A stretch of 64,000 nt of DNA from Allacma fusca (GCA_947179485.1 OX359250.1:32374654-32438653); one strand, 5' to 3'; shown: positions 12,247-26,034, counted from the stretch's first letter. The notes: generated from the letters alone by a model not told the origin. Numbers and translations: made by a program.

Positions 12247-14839
12247 AAGCTAACGAGTGAAAGCAAATTCTTTTTTTACAAAGACACTCATAATTGTAAT
12301 TTAAATTTTTTAATAGATTTTTTATATTATTACAATTTTAACGTAACTTTTTTATAATTCTAAGAATTAACTCCAATTACACCCTTCCCTTCAAAATTGT
12401 CTTTACAAAGGGCGTTCTAACAACTCCACTTTCTCCACGCTCAGGAGGCAATGACAAATTTTGAGGGAGACCACAAAATCCTTGGTCACAGTCCCGCATG
12501 GAACTATGGTAATTTGTTATGTACACAAAAGCTTTTAGTAATTATTGCTCTAAAGTGATTGAAGATGGCAAAGGACGATTGCAAGAATTCCGAGCACTTC
12601 TTGATCCAGGTTCTGATGTGAGTTTCATATTCGGAGGTGGGGGAAGTCATTATATGTACGAGTTAGGATTTGAGGCTGGGAGATTGCTGTTATAGTCAGA
12701 GAGCACTGTAATTAACCACGGGCTGATTGTGTGAGTATGCACATTGAGTGGGAAGCTATTGGGAAGGATTAGAGTGAAGGAGGAATGGGAGAGGGGCTGA
12801 GCGGAGGAGATACATATTGAGTGAGGGTTTTAGGAGGGAATGGAAGTGTGAGGAGGAAGACTACGGCGAGAGGAGATTTTAGGCTTTAATTCTCAGTGGA
12901 TGTGTGTGTGTGTGTGTGTGTGTGCCGCAGCCCATAGTTTTTATCTTAGTATAATTAGCGTCGCAGACGTAATTGACGTATAATTTTGAATGATTGCACA
13001 TTTACCGAATTTCCTTCCTCGGAGAAGCGAACCCAGCTCTCACATTCTCTCCGTTCATTCCCTCATATATAGCAATTCTCTTCCCTCACTCTCTCTCTCT
13101 CTCTCCTGTCTTTCACAGTCATCCCTGTAGATATAACCTACATCATCTTCCCATCTCTATCCCGAATAATAAAGCCCCTCCGATGGAACAGACACAAACA
13201 CGGAGTCATCCCGGAAAAACTGAGTTTCTCTCCTCCAGCCCTGGAATCATTTCTACATTAACACCAATATACTACAAAAGGAGATCTAGGTAAACAAAAG
13301 TGTCGTCAAGGACGTTCCTCTCACTACCCTCAAGTCATATATCTCCTCCCAATGTCCCCTCCAAACTAACCAGCGCTAATGGCCTCCCTCATTTGATTAA
13401 ATTCATATAAACATGTAACTCTGTCTCGGAACTCAAAAATCCCCCGAAATCTCGTCGGCGCACTTAAGTCCTCCCGAGAAAATTAAAATTTACTCTGAAC
13501 CAATATGCTTTATTACAGATTACAAAAATCCTAGGGAAGGACAAAATATGGGTCTGAAAAAATTCGTTGGACAATTTTTAAAGTCTCGAAAATTTGAAGG
13601 CGGCCCCGAAACACCGAACAATATTTTTACATCCGTCACATTTCCCTAAACTCGTCCGAACTGGGAATATTCCCCAAACTCCAACAATTCCTGAACACTG
13701 AATGGAAATGTGGCTCCCTAGAAGAATATTTAGAAAGTACCATAAAAATTGAATGGTTCATTCAGATGGGAAATGGTAAGATTCTGTGTAATTAGAAAGG
13801 GTGGAAGGAAACTTTGGGGGAATTTGTGTACCTTATATATCGGAAATGGTAAAATTCTTATGGAAGAAACCTCCAGTGAAAGTATAACTTAACTTGTGGG
13901 ATTGAGAAAAATTGGAAGGTGGAAAATATGGAACTATAGCGAGGGAAACCCTTTCGTAAGTTTCTAGTGTCTTTTGTGTATGTATGTATGTACGGTAGGG
14001 ATGATGGAGTGAGAGGAGGGAGGAGGACGGAGACTTAATGATTTTCCTGTGGTGAAATAAAATATTGTAGTTGGAAGGAGGAACAACATTAAAATTCATC
14101 AGAATACATTAAAGGAAAAAAGGCTCCTGCCATCCAGTATACACTGAATGACAAGAGCCAGGAAAAATTCCGCAGATGGAAAAAAAAAACTTGGAGCAAG
14201 AATCGCTCACAATCATATTGCTTTTACCTTTCCTGTGGATTAAGATATCCAAGGCTGGAGCTATTTATTTAGGCGTTTTATAAATGCTGTATTTTTTTGG
14301 GGGGGTGCTTGTATGTACTGGTGGAGTGCTTTGGGGACGTATGTATGGGATTGAAGGGGAAAGTGGAAGTGGCTTCGTGTGTGTGTGTGTGTGTGGAGAT
14401 GCATATTTGGAAGGGATGGGACAAGAAGGGTGAGATATTGACTGAGTATCAATGCACGGTCTTTGCTTAGATTGGGGCCCGAAGTAACCCTCTGTGATTG
14501 TAATGATGCAGGAATAAGTAATGACTGCCATTGCCAAGGGTATCGCACAAGTGCTCTTCACTCCTGGTATACATGCAAGGCAGTTGCTTACCCTTTGGAG
14601 TGGCTTCTTTAAATTTGATTTTCGAGTGTGAGTTCGTATTTGAGTTTTAGACTGGAGTTTGCCCTTGGTTGTGATATTTGAGTTCAAGTTCATTAAAGAG
14701 TTTTAGTTAAAGTTTTGTTTTAAGGTTAAAAGGTAACTGGAGTTTGAGGTTAAAATGGAGTTTATAGATAAGCTTGAGGTTGTAGTTGGAGTTTGCACTC
14801 GAGTTTGAAGTTAAGATGTTGGGTTAGATCGAGTTTTAA
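12247..14839. other. intergenic-like stretch
   Basis: AT-rich sequence after the candidate exon, then TG repeats (12901-12924, 14379-14394). A G-rich GAGTTT/GTTTGAG tract at 14590-14840 leads into the 31-bp minisatellite. No gene seen. Confidence 0.55.
12901..12924. repeat. (TG)12 microsatellite
   Basis: Uninterrupted TG run. Confidence 0.95.
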
Positions 14840-15290
14840 TTTATAGTTGTATTTCAAGGTCAAATTTTATTTTAAACTTTCATTTCAAGGTCAACTTCTA
14901 ATTTAAACTTGAATTTCAAGATCAAGTTGTAATGCAGACTTGAATTTCAAGATCAAGTTGTAATGCAGACTTGAATTTCAAGGTCAAATTCTAATTTAAA
15001 CTTGAATTTCAAGATCAAGTTGTAATGCAGACTTGAATTTCAAGGTCAACTTCTGATGTACACTTGAATTTCAAGGTCAAATTCTGATGTACACTTGAAT
15101 TTCAAGGTCAACTTCTAATTTACACTTGAATTTCAAGGTCAACTTCTAATTTACACTTGAATTTCAAAGTCAACTTCTATTTTAAACTTGAATTTCAAAG
15201 TCAACTTCTATTTTAAACTTGAATTTCAAAGTCAACTTCTATTTTAAACTTGAATTTCAAAATCAAGTTCTAATTTAGACTTCCGTTCCA
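14840..15290. repeat. 31-bp minisatellite carrying TCAAGGTCA boxes
   Basis: About 13-14 tandem units with core TTGAATTTCAAGGTCAA followed by CTTCTAATTTA. Seven exact TCAAGGTCA boxes start at 14853, 14885, 14978, 15040, 15071, 15102 and 15133. Other units carry TCAAGATCA or TCAAAGTCA. Units are more alike toward the 3' side. Confidence 0.85.
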
Positions 15291-17521
15291 GATCAAAACG
15301 TAAGTTAGTTCGAATTTCAAAACTCTATAATAAAATTTATTTCCTACATGAAGTAATAACACAAGTTTCGAGTGGAGTGTCCCAATCAAGTATAATTCAC
15401 ACACATGATTTAGTATACAAAGCGCAAGTATTTAAAATTCAACTTCCAGTTCCCAGTCACAGTTGAACTCCAAACCCATTAGTCGAAGTTCAACAGCAAA
15501 AGTGTACACAAACTATTTGAAACCTGCACAAGGTATTTCAAATGAGAGTTTCACCCATAAAAAACCCTGAGTTTAAGGTTTGAGTGCAAGGTTGAGGCCA
15601 GTAAACCGGAGATCCTGGAGGAGCTGTAGAACGTAGAAGTTCCAATAGGATCCGGCATCAGGTTACATAAGCTGAGCTATACGTAAGGGGAAAGGAAATG
15701 TTAGGATTGGCATATATGTACCTGACTGAGGACCAATGGAGGTTTATTGATATTACGGATTTTTTGTTCCAAGGAAAACTATCCTTAAAGACGCGCCCAT
15801 TTAATTCCACTCGTATACATCCATACTTGGAGGAGAAAGTCCACAAGGGGAAAGTGCATCAGTGCTCACTCTGTGTGCTGTCAGTTAAAAAAGACAAGTC
15901 GGTGAGTTTGATTTGAGCCTATGTATTAGTACAGGGGATATGTACGTAGAAGGTGTTGCAAGGACGGAGCAAACGTGTGGACGGGGAAGAGAATGGGAAA
16001 GTGAAGAACTATTGAGATTCCTAGAAAGAACTTGTCTCTTTTCGGAGCTGTTATTGGAGCTTGACTTTAGTAGTTGTAGATATTCCTCATGATAATAACA
16101 ATGCAAAAACTTTAATAAAAGACCTGAGTCTCAATAGAGAGAAGGAGGAGAAAGTTAAAACTGGAACTCACCCGGCTTCAATGACTGAGAGGAAGAAAAA
16201 CTTAACTCAAAGTCTTGTCTTTCTTTCTTTCTTTCTTCCATTCTCCACTCGACTTCAGTTGAATATTGCACCTGTTGACAGACGCATCAACATCGACACT
16301 TCAACTTTTTCAACTCCACCTTTTCCTACATGAATGCATACGGAAATTTCCTCTTTTTTCCCTTAACAATTCCATTCCGCTCTGAGGCCCCACTTTCTGC
16401 CGGCTTTTCTTCCCTATTTTTACAGGCACTTCTTCTTCCTACGCTCCAACTGTCCCACTCCACCTTTCTCCTGACTTATGGAGTGTATCATAATATTCTA
16501 TTTATTTATTGACAAATAAAACTAACTTTCCCCGAGCTCTCCTTAAATCTCAGAGATTCCCGGACTTTCTTTCAGGTCCGCGTGTGCGGCGGAGCAAATC
16601 TGTGATCTCATCACAATATCTTGACTTCCCTCTTCCAACGTTCCCTAGAAATTGTCAGTAATTTTTTTAATTTTTAAAATGCTACTTTCACTTTTAACAC
16701 TTTTATTTTTTTCGCACATTTTAACCTCATTTCCATTTTTAAATTAGCAGGTGACCAGCCGTAATTAAATTATTTTCTCCTGCAAAAATATCTCACCACC
16801 TCGAACTTTCTCCCTATTTATTAAAATTGGTTAATATTTCATTTCATTTTCCTTCCCCAGACTTTCATCTCTCACCTCTTTCCGAATCCCCCAATAAATT
16901 TCCTAGAAAAGAAGTAACTCCAGGGTGTATACAGTGCATAATAAAAAAAAAGTACTTCCCACTTTTTCCAATCTGATTACCTTCGTTAATCCTGTCCCCA
17001 CATTGTTTTTACGCGGAGGTTGTTAATGAAGGGAAATTTCTCTTGATTACTCAGACGGACTTGAATGCAATTAAAATCCGAGTAATTTCGAATTTCCCTC
17101 CGTATGTACGTCCAGTATGCACGGAGTGTGGGCTCAATACTTGGGAATGACTGCGGATGAAAAAGAAGGGAGAGTTGAGGGTGTGGAAGGAAAAAGCGAC
17201 TAAGAGACAGAGAGCGAGAAAAAGTGACAGAGGGAAAAGGAAAGGGAGAGAGAAGGAAAAGATTAATAAAAACAAGAGGAAATGGTTAACAAACCTTGAT
17301 GAGCATTAGAGGAAGAATGGGGTTATGGACTCGTAACTGGTTGGTTACCTTGGTTTAAAAGGGGGTATCAAACTCCATGTAATGTATATGTAGGAGGGAG
17401 GTGTCAATAAGATTTTCGCACCGAGTGACGCTTCAGTGGCTCTAGTGTGAGTTGAGGTGAGTATGTGGAGGCTAATTAAATTTTTTTAATAAAATGCACA
17501 GTCGACGAGAAGAAGGCAAAA

Positions 17522-17562
17522 GAGAGAGAGAGAGAGAGAGAAAGTGAGGGAGAAAGAGAGAG
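17522..17562. repeat. (GA)n microsatellite, interrupted
   Basis: GA run with AAGTGAGGGAGAA interruption. Confidence 0.9.
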
Positions 17563-17578
17563 AGAACAAGTGTGTTTA

Positions 17579-17784
17579 CAGTCAATGCTCCTTAATACAG
17601 GCCCCCTCCAAAATAAAACCCTCAAATTATAACCTTTCCCTCAAAAAATCTCATCCTTTAAAAAAAAAGGGTATAAAATAAATTTCATTCAGATAAAAAC
17701 TGAGCTGTCCGCTCATCTAAGAATTTCCCTAATTTTTTATTTTTCTATCCAAAAAAGAGAAAGCACTCTGACAAGGGGCTACTG
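17579..17784. mobile_element. possible TIR element flanked by TA
   Basis: The left end CAGTCAATGCTCCTTAATAC and the right end (reverse complement) CAGTAGCCCCTTGTCAGAGT share CAGT, a CCTT block and TA on both flanks. Similarity is weaker than in the 5.5-kb element. Interior poly-A/T runs only. Confidence 0.25.
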
Positions 17785-17808
17785 TACAGACTCAACTTAC
17801 TGTACGTA

Positions 17809-17811
<3 letters not shown>

Positions 17812-17840
<29 letters not shown>
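17812..17840. repeat. (TG)n microsatellite
   Basis: About 14 TG units preceded by GTATGTATG. Confidence 0.95.
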
Positions 17841-18841
17841 AGACTAATTGGAAACGGGAAGAGAAGGGAGATAGAAGGGAATTAATGAATAAGGTTTAGG
17901 CCATGCCAAAGTGTTTGTGAGAGAGAGTTTTTAAAGGCCGTCTCTCCTCTCTTGTGAAAATTTTCCAATCGGCGAAAATTTTCTCGCTCGTGCCCGTCAT
18001 TAGAAGCGCGTTCGTCATTAAAGAAATTAATTAAAACGTGTCAAATCCTAAGACTGGAGAAGGAGATGAGAGAGAAATTGGGAAAAGCGGCGTACGTGGG
18101 ATTAAAAAGAGAAACCTGTCCTTCTCTCTCTTTCTCTCTCCTCTCTCTCTCTCTCCTTCCCTTCACTCCAGTCTACAGGTACCCATCCCTATATAGACTC
18201 CCTGCCCACGGACTATAGCTCTCAGATAGATACACATAGGTACACAGGCACGTAAGGCCCAGCATGAGAGAGTCAACCATAGAGAGAAATTCGAAACGAA
18301 TTAATGGGCAGGGAACAAGACGGTGACGACAACTGGCTATAACGTACAAAAGACCATAAGAGCATCTAACTAGGAAAAGAACGCTGGGGAAGACAGTCTA
18401 AGGGCTTGTATAGTATACCGGGACTTTTGTATACTATGTACGTCCCCGAAGATGAGATACGATCATATTATATAATCAAGCTTTTTCTCACGGTCCCTAC
18501 ATCCCCACCTATTTACAGTGGGAATTAAATGATAGCCTCCCAATTCCTCGCAAGACTCCTTCCAAACACAATTATTTCAGTGTATCTCAATTCCTTGACG
18601 TGGAGTCCTCAGGAAGTACTGGGCTTTATATAAATCATATTATTTCCTCAGGATATATACAGCCCAGACCCGTACTCTGTGGTGTACCTGGATTTTCTCT
18701 CACAGAAGCTCCTACTACAGTGGTTCCCTACTTTCTCCATGGTGAAAGCAGGATCTTGCAATGCATAATTACTATGCTACATTTTTTTGTGGATGAATTT
18801 CAAAGATAAGTGACAAATTTTGAGGATTTTCTGACTGTTAT

Positions 18842-18844
<3 letters not shown>

Positions 18845-18890
<46 letters not shown>
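18845..18890. repeat. (GA)23 microsatellite
   Basis: The longest pure GA tract in the window. Confidence 0.97.
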
Positions 18891-18892
<2 letters not shown>

Positions 18893-19160
18893 CTGCACAC
18901 TTTGGGATGGAGGAAGGTGAAAGTAAAGAAATAATCCAGGGATTTAAGTCTTCATTGGTGGAGGCGTAAGAAAATAGAGCTGGAAGGAGAGAATTCAGGT
19001 GATGTTGTCTTCCCTCTCCCCCTCCATGTTTAAATGGAGGCCATTCCCAATGAGTAATAAAGCCTCAACTCTAACCACCTTGATCATCACTCAACTCACC
19101 CTCCTTCCCTCCGTATAACACCGGACCCACCTTTCCTCACCTACATTTCACTTCCCACAG

Positions 19161-19241
19161 ACGCCTCCGCCGGAACTGAGCCTCAGCCAGAGACAACAAC
19201 TCGAGGCATTTAAAAACAGGGGCGGCTCTCTAAATGAGTGA
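19161..19241 (+). CDS. candidate terminal exon, unknown protein
   Basis: A strong acceptor (ACATTTCACTTCCCACAG) precedes 26 codons, TPPPELSLSQRQQLEAFKNR and then GGSLNE, followed by TGA. I do not recognise the protein. A possible preceding exon at 18652-18741 (acceptor TTATTTCCTCAG, donor GTGAAA) reads DIYSPDPYSVVYLDFLSQKL and ten more residues. It joins in phase 0 across an intron holding the (GA)23 tract. Another frame of that upstream exon is also open, so the pairing is weak. Confidence 0.25.
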   Translation, partial: TPPPELSLSQRQQLEAFKNRGGSLNE

Positions 19242-19807
19242 GACATGGAGCCTTCAGATGTAACAGATATATAGAACAGATGTTGAGTGCAGAATTTTAT
19301 GCATGAAGAGCGTGTCTTACATCCTAGGACTCTTTTTGGAAGCTCGATTTTTCCTACAAGGGATGGAGATTCTCAAAGTCAGATATTTTTGGGATGTATG
19401 TACGTATGTAGTATATGTACATGGATCTATATAGGTATATGTACGTATGTAAAGGCAGGGATAAACTTTTGTGTCAAGGCTACTCCCGTATCTTTTAGTA
19501 TCGTGGAAAATTCATTAGGATAATGGATTTCACACCTCTCTCCCAGCCTCATGTCTTACTTTGAACTTAATTCGTATGCACCGTCCGCTCATCAAGTTAC
19601 TGTCTGTGAATTCAAATTCTTTTCCGTCCCTCCTCATCTTCCTCCTCCTCCTCCTCCGCACCCAGCCCGTCATCATTAATACTAAGCCTTGTGGAGCTTC
19701 CGAGAGAGAGAGTCCTGTCCAAGTCAATTCCTTTCCACATTTTCTATTCTTTTCTTGTGGACTTGCGATTCTCTAATCAGTCATAATTAGCCCAGATGCT
19801 TTCCCAA

Positions 19808-19834
19808 CTTTCTCCACTTTCTCCACTTTCTCCT
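19808..19834. repeat. ACTTTCTCC trimer
   Basis: Three tandem 9-bp ACTTTCTCC units. Confidence 0.85.
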
Positions 19835-21300
19835 TGTAATTTTTTTCTTACTCTCGTGTGTCCTTTGTAGAGATACATTTTTTTCAAATTAAAATATACT
19901 TCATTTGTCATCGATCCTCCTTTTATTTAGATAGAAAAAAAACAAATTTTGTTTCATAATGAAATGATGACAAAATCCAGGGATGGTTTTTTTAATGAGT
20001 ACTGCCTTGTAATGTAATTCTCTGAGTATATGTACATTTGTATGGGAAAGACACAAGAGAAGACTTGTACGTTGGTCTGGGGCTGGGAGAGAGAGAGAGA
20101 GACAACGGGAGCGTTAGTGAAGGTTCTCGGAGCCAAGAGTTATGGCAGTCGTGATTGCGGGGGCCCGAGTACATTATCTTGTAAACGTTAGCTAGACGGA
20201 CTAATTAGACTTTTCTCCTCTCGACACTTACATCCGTGGGAATAACCTTTGTTCTGGGGCTCTCACACAGTCAGCCCACAACCCATATGTATTTCCAAGC
20301 GTCCGGCTCAACCTACTTTGAATTTAGCCACTCTCCTCAGCCTTATTTACCCTTGTTGAGCTCACCCTCGAACATTCCTATCTTGCGACATTAGATGATC
20401 TCCCAGACTCTTCCTCTCTCCTCCTTATTTTTCCAATTGTTTCTTCTTACAGGGATTTATACACATTTCTTTTCCTTGAGGGGGTCCCACTCCCAAGTTA
20501 TTTATTACCACGATAACGCTTCTGGGGATTAGCACTGATTTTAATGGGCACAACTCTTTCAACTCACAAGTCAGAAGCCCTGGATTTGAACCCGTTCAAA
20601 TTACTTGGGATTAGTCAATCAAGATTTGTATCTTCAATTTTAATTAGATATCTGACTTTCACTCCCATATTTTTAAAATCCCTTTAAAAATAACCTAAAT
20701 TTTAACTTTCTCTTCGTAAAGCCTCAAAAAAATTTTTTTTAAACCTTCACTCTAAAATTTACGGACTTCCCAAGTCTTCGCTGCCTTTTCCTACGTGGAT
20801 AGGATTTAAGGGGATGCTCTTACATTAACAATAAGGGTGTACTCAATAATAAAATTCGTCTCCTGAAAAACAAATGGTGTTGTAAAAATGTGCTCCACTT
20901 GAGGAAATATGTGTGTGTGGTCCGAGGAGTTAGAAAAAAAATGTTCCGCCTGGAAATACATTCAAGGTACATACTCCATCTCCTGTGACTCCGGGGAAAA
21001 ATTGGCCTGTAAAAAAAATTGTAACTGACAATAAGTGTATACGTTAGTTGGTTACATTCGTGTGTGTGTGTGTGTGTATAGTGGTATAATTCAAGTGGTT
21101 CCTGGTGAGCCATGGGCATGTATATACATGGACGTGAGTAAGAGTGGGGATGGACGCTGGGAAAAAAAGGGGTAAGTGTGAGACGAGTGGGAGAAAGATG
21201 AAGAAGAAAAAGAAGAAGAAGGGAGGAGGAAATAATGTGGATATTGTAATACATATTGACATGATTGTCAAGCGAGTGTCGTTTATTCGAGGAAATTATG

Positions 21301-21311
21301 GAGGTAGAGAG

Positions 21312-21347
<36 letters not shown>
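21301..21347. repeat. (GA)n microsatellite
   Basis: GA run with one GG interruption near its start. Confidence 0.95.
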
Positions 21348-21349
<2 letters not shown>

Positions 21350-22899
21350 TAACGGAGAACTTCCAAGTGTTTTACTACAATGTTCAAGTCCGGCTTGGAA
21401 ACATGTTCAAATAATAGGAAATCGCCTCAAGTGCTCCCAAGTCCTAGGGATGACTCCCATGGACGTGCATGGGGGAAGTATGTATGCACATGTCTAAGAG
21501 TGGGGTCCGGGACTCTGGGCAATGGCATGACCAGCATGGAGAAAATGTGCAATAATCATTCTGATCCATGGTCCATCACAAGGAGCGACTCGAACCTTTA
21601 ACGTGTGTCAAGAGAGTCTGGAGAAAAGGGAAAAGTTCCGTGGAAATGTGTCCACGAGTAGTCTCTAGGGCGGTCAAATGTATGATTGAAACTTGGATCT
21701 ATGAATACTCGACGATTCTTCTCCGAGAGCAGAATTCAAGGCAGCTCTTCCTCTCCCACTCTCTCTCTCTCTCTCTCTCACCCTACAGCAGGTACATACA
21801 TGTGTCCCTGTATAATATTTTTATATGGGGGAAAGTACATACTGTGAACTCCTATTCCACACACGCTTCCTCTAACACATGCCAAGAGTCAGGGAGACTT
21901 GTTAATACATGGAGGGCTTCAGCGGATGAACATGTGTGTGTGTGTACATATGTGCAAATATTTATGTGGAGGATATCCATATGTGTAGTAGATACTGGGT
22001 TCCAGGAAAAAATTTCCTGCCAATGCCTTTTAAAAAATCCTTGGGAAAAAAACTGCTGGATGTGTCAATATGGGGAAAAAATGTGAGGTACAGATTTGAG
22101 GGGATCATAATTATAAAAGGAAATAATTTTTGTAGAAATGATTTAGGAAAAATATTAATATTAATAATAATATTTTTTTTTAATTTTAGTAATATTTAGT
22201 CAATTACTCAAAGAAATAGGTTTTGTAAAATTATTCGAGGAAATGATTTTTGATGGGATATTTTACCAAGGGAAATTTTAGACAAAATGGATAAAAGGAA
22301 TGAGTTGGTAATTTTCCTATTTAGCATCCCCGCTCTTAGAATTCTATAAGTGTCCCATCTGCGAGCGTAAATCTCATGTACATATGGATACATCTATATG
22401 GTATGCAAGGCCGTAAATGGGATTGAGAGCCAGACATGCACATAAAGTAGAGGAGACTTGAGATGTACTTATGACTGTGGGCAGAGAGAGAGAGAGAGAG
22501 AGGAGCCGTTTGGCTCACACCGGACATGCCAGGACTTAAACCATGGACAAAAACACACATATACGATTATCTATTGGGAATTTCAATATTCTATGGCCAC
22601 TCTGACTAGAAAACTTTTGTGTTCTCGTTGAGTGCGATCAGCTCATAGGCTCCAACTTTCCAAGCCTCGATCTCTTCGCCCAAAAATTTATGAATACATT
22701 TAGATGGGGAATAGGCTCGAGAGTCCTGTCCAGCCCTTTTTCCCTTCCTCACGCTCCCTATACAGTCAGCTCTCTATGAAAACCCCTTTAAATTCCAGAC
22801 AAATTTTCTACTCCTAGTTCTAAGGTTTTGTCACCCAGCAATTTTAACATTACCTAAATCCAAAATTTTAACACCAAACACCAAATTTGTCAAAATTCT

Positions 22900-23030
22900 T
22901 TTTCTCACAATATTTTTTCTCACGATATTTTTTCTCACGATATTTTTCCTCACAATAATTTTTCTCACGATATTTTTCCTCACATTATTTTTTCTCACAT
23001 TATTTTTTGACACATTATTTTATCCAAGAT
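22900..23030. repeat. 15-bp minisatellite
   Basis: About eight units of CTCACGATATTTTTT, with variants at the CG and the last T. The minus strand reads RKNIV repeats, which is incidental because the period is 15. Confidence 0.9.
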
Positions 23031-23488
23031 GTGCCTCTAAAGTAAATTTGTATTTACAAGAGCATGCCTTTTCCCTCATGATATTTTCTGCGTAAAATCA
23101 TTTTTGTTTGTTTACGCATAAAAATATTAAAAAACACAAAAATTTGACGCTTAAAAGGATCATGTGCAAGAGGGAAAATTTAGGGGGACAGGAGCAGGAG
23201 AGATTTTGGTAGCAGTAGGAGAAAGGGATTTTTAAAGGATGATGTTATAAAGGGAGTGATCTGTAGGCAGATCAGAGCCATGTACGGACGCTTGCCTTTC
23301 TAACCCAAGGTTTTCTTGTCTTGTAGTAGCCGCGGCAGTAGTGGCGTGAATAGAAATCCGAGTAATGAATATCTAACGCCAATGACGGCTTTTCTATTTA
23401 TTCACGTACTCAAAACTTGCCACCTCGGATTCTCGTGTATGGAAACAAGTTGAATTTTTTTCTCACTCTTTGGCTCTGGCTCTTTTTT

Positions 23489-23530
23489 TCTCTCTCTCTC
23501 TCTTTTGCTCTCTCTCTCTCTCACTCTCTC
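23489..23530. repeat. (CT)n microsatellite, interrupted
   Basis: Two CT runs split by TTTTGC. Confidence 0.9.
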
Positions 23531-24784
23531 GGGCCTGCTCGTCCCGACAAACCATGTTACTTATGTGAATCGAATCAAATAGATGTATTTACAATGGACG
23601 GCTCGGACGAGTAGTAAATCTGCTGGGGAATGGAAATCCCATTCCACCCCGTCGTTCCTGTACAGAAGCTCCGCTCTCTTCCTTCCTCGCCCTTCCAATC
23701 TTTCGGCTACTCAGACTTTTGGATACTTGAGGACCACCTCGTAAGTTTTGGTCAAACTCTTGAAAATAGCTTTTAAATTCTCACATGTCGACTTTCACAA
23801 ATCTCTTACTCTCCATGAGCTTACCCAAGGCTTACCCCTTTTTTGTACTAGTGTGGGTTAAACCTCACGGAAACATTTTTTTTACCAGGAAAAAAAAATG
23901 TATTCGGGACTGTGTGTGTGTGTGTGTGTAAGTATGTACGTAAGGATTCCTCACCCTTCCCTCAGCATTTTGGAAGGTATCCCTTTCAATTCCACTTGAC
24001 AAAGATATACACGTCCAAGTGGTTCCTTCTACAACATGTGGGTTTTCCTGGGATCCCCAGTCATGTACATACATCAGGGTTTGAAGGTAAAGGGAAAAGA
24101 CGTTTCTGAACAGATGGTAAAGATCTACAAGACATAATATTATTCCCAGCTGAATATTCTTTAAACACTGACCCAGAAATAATAAATTAATAAAGTTTGA
24201 ATTGAATTGATATTATACAGTTAAATAATAAAGGGAAATAAAAACAATAAAAAATTACATTGCACAAGGAATTTCCACAAAAAATGGATCGTGGGAAAGT
24301 CATGGCACAAGAAATAATACCCAGTTGTCGTCTCCAGTAAAAACGCAAACTACTCTAAACACGAAAACACGAAGTGCATGAATGATAAAAGGAATTGAAA
24401 CGATGTATGATTGTTGAGGTTTGTGTAAATAATAAACAAGCTCACCCTTCATTTCTTATACCTGGTCCCCGTCTATAGTTTGTTCAGCTCCAGTTTGTCC
24501 ATGCGTTTTGAAAAATATACAATTCCTTCATCAAATTTTCAGCCCACAAAACGGCTCTAGTGCACCAGAGGAATTATTTTTTATTTAGGGGTATATTTTC
24601 CATTTGCTTGGATTCTACGTTTGAATAGGGTCCTCTACTTGTAATATTCTGTTTGATTAAGTACGCTACATTTTTATGCAGTTGCATTTGCAAGGATTGT
24701 ATTTCACGTCTTAATAATACCTGTGTGCAATGCCCGTGCTTATGAGTTAATAATTTTGGGAGGCTCAAGAGAGCTGGACATAAA

Positions 24785-24900
24785 GGAAAGTAGAGAAAGT
24801 GGAGAAAGCAGAGAAAGTGGAGAAAGTGGAGAAAGCAGAGAAAGTGGAGAAAGCAGAGAAAGTGGAGAAAACAGAGAAAGTGGTGAAAGTAGAGAAAGTC
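24785..24900. repeat. GGAGAAAG minisatellite, 9/18-bp
   Basis: Alternating GGAGAAAGT and AGAGAAAGC units, about twelve in all, on the plus strand. Confidence 0.9.
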
Positions 24901-26034
24901 GGGCATTCCTTGCCAGTAATATTTTTACATTGTTTTCCCTTGAGTTTGTGCTGTGAGGTGTGAGGCTCAAAGTGTATTCATGCTTCGTCCTTGTTTCCTC
25001 GACTTTCTTCTGTTCCTGGTCAGACAATGCATTAGATGAAGGCAGTGGAGTTTGAAAGGCTGAGAAATAATTAGCATGGAAATCAATATCATCATATTAT
25101 ATATCGAGGGGAAGAAAGGGAAATTGGCATTTTCTCTTTCTGTGCCTGTGAGCGTCTGTAAGCTCTGTCTTTTCACAATATCTCGAGCCACAACACTTTT
25201 CACGCCGTCTTCCTCCTCCTCCTCCTCCTCCCAACTCAAAGCAGCAGTACTTTCTCAGGGAGGCTCTCTATACAGAGAAAATTTCTGTGGATACATAAAA
25301 TTACATATATCCGCAACTCTCCCCACTATTGACAGACGAAATAAGGAGTCGGAGGAGAAAACCAAGACCAATTTGGAACTCCTCACCTTCATCCATTTGT
25401 TGGGAGCCAACTGCCATTCCGATGATACTCATTTTGATTACTCGCCCTCTCATCACGGAGGAAAAACAAAAAGCTGGAAAGAATGAGAGCTGGGAAACAA
25501 ATGTAAATGGAAAGATAGACCTTTCGCTGAGCAGACGGCTAGAATTGTCATTCCTCATCACCCTCTCCTTATCACTGGGGCTGGCCATTTATTTTTGACG
25601 AGAGTCATATGTAAAAAGCAGAGCTACCTCTGTATCCTATAGGGCTCTACTATTCCCATCCGTCTAGGGGTGTACTGCATGGGGATGGATCCTGCCCCAG
25701 TAATTATGTGTAAGTATAGCTATATGGGAGTGCACATTTGAGCAGTTTTTAATCAACACCGAAATCTCCATCCTGTTATCATACACGACGGCATTAATTT
25801 TCTCCAATAATTTCATATTTACATGTCAACTCACTCCATTATTATTTGCCTGATTGTTTCCAACGGGCAGGTCTATTATTGGCTGGAATGAAATGTCTTG
25901 TGTGGGGAACAATGACTCCAATACAAGGATGACAATATGGGTTCTCTTTTTCCTGTGAGGACCGTTTGGCGTTGAAGTTTTGATTCCTGTTTTTGTGTGG
26001 GATATTTTAATGGATTTTTTACGGGAAATCTTTT

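Larger units (their letters stand above)
15291..22899. other. intergenic-like stretch
   Basis: Microsatellites, one weak TIR element and the 19.2-kb candidate exon. A small hairpin TAGTATAC / GTATACTA sits at 18411-18436. Nothing else supportable. Confidence 0.55.

Noticed and set aside
20582-20605. GGATTTGAACCCGTTCAAATT, which resembles a tRNA T-arm
   Set aside because: No matching A box, acceptor stem or cloverleaf could be formed around it.
23327-23614. Exon-like frame SRGSSGVNRNPSNEYLTPMT after a good acceptor, and a nearby frame ending QIDVFTMDGSDE
   Set aside because: No third-position bias, a weak donor (GTACTC), and the second frame runs through a CT microsatellite. Not enough to call.
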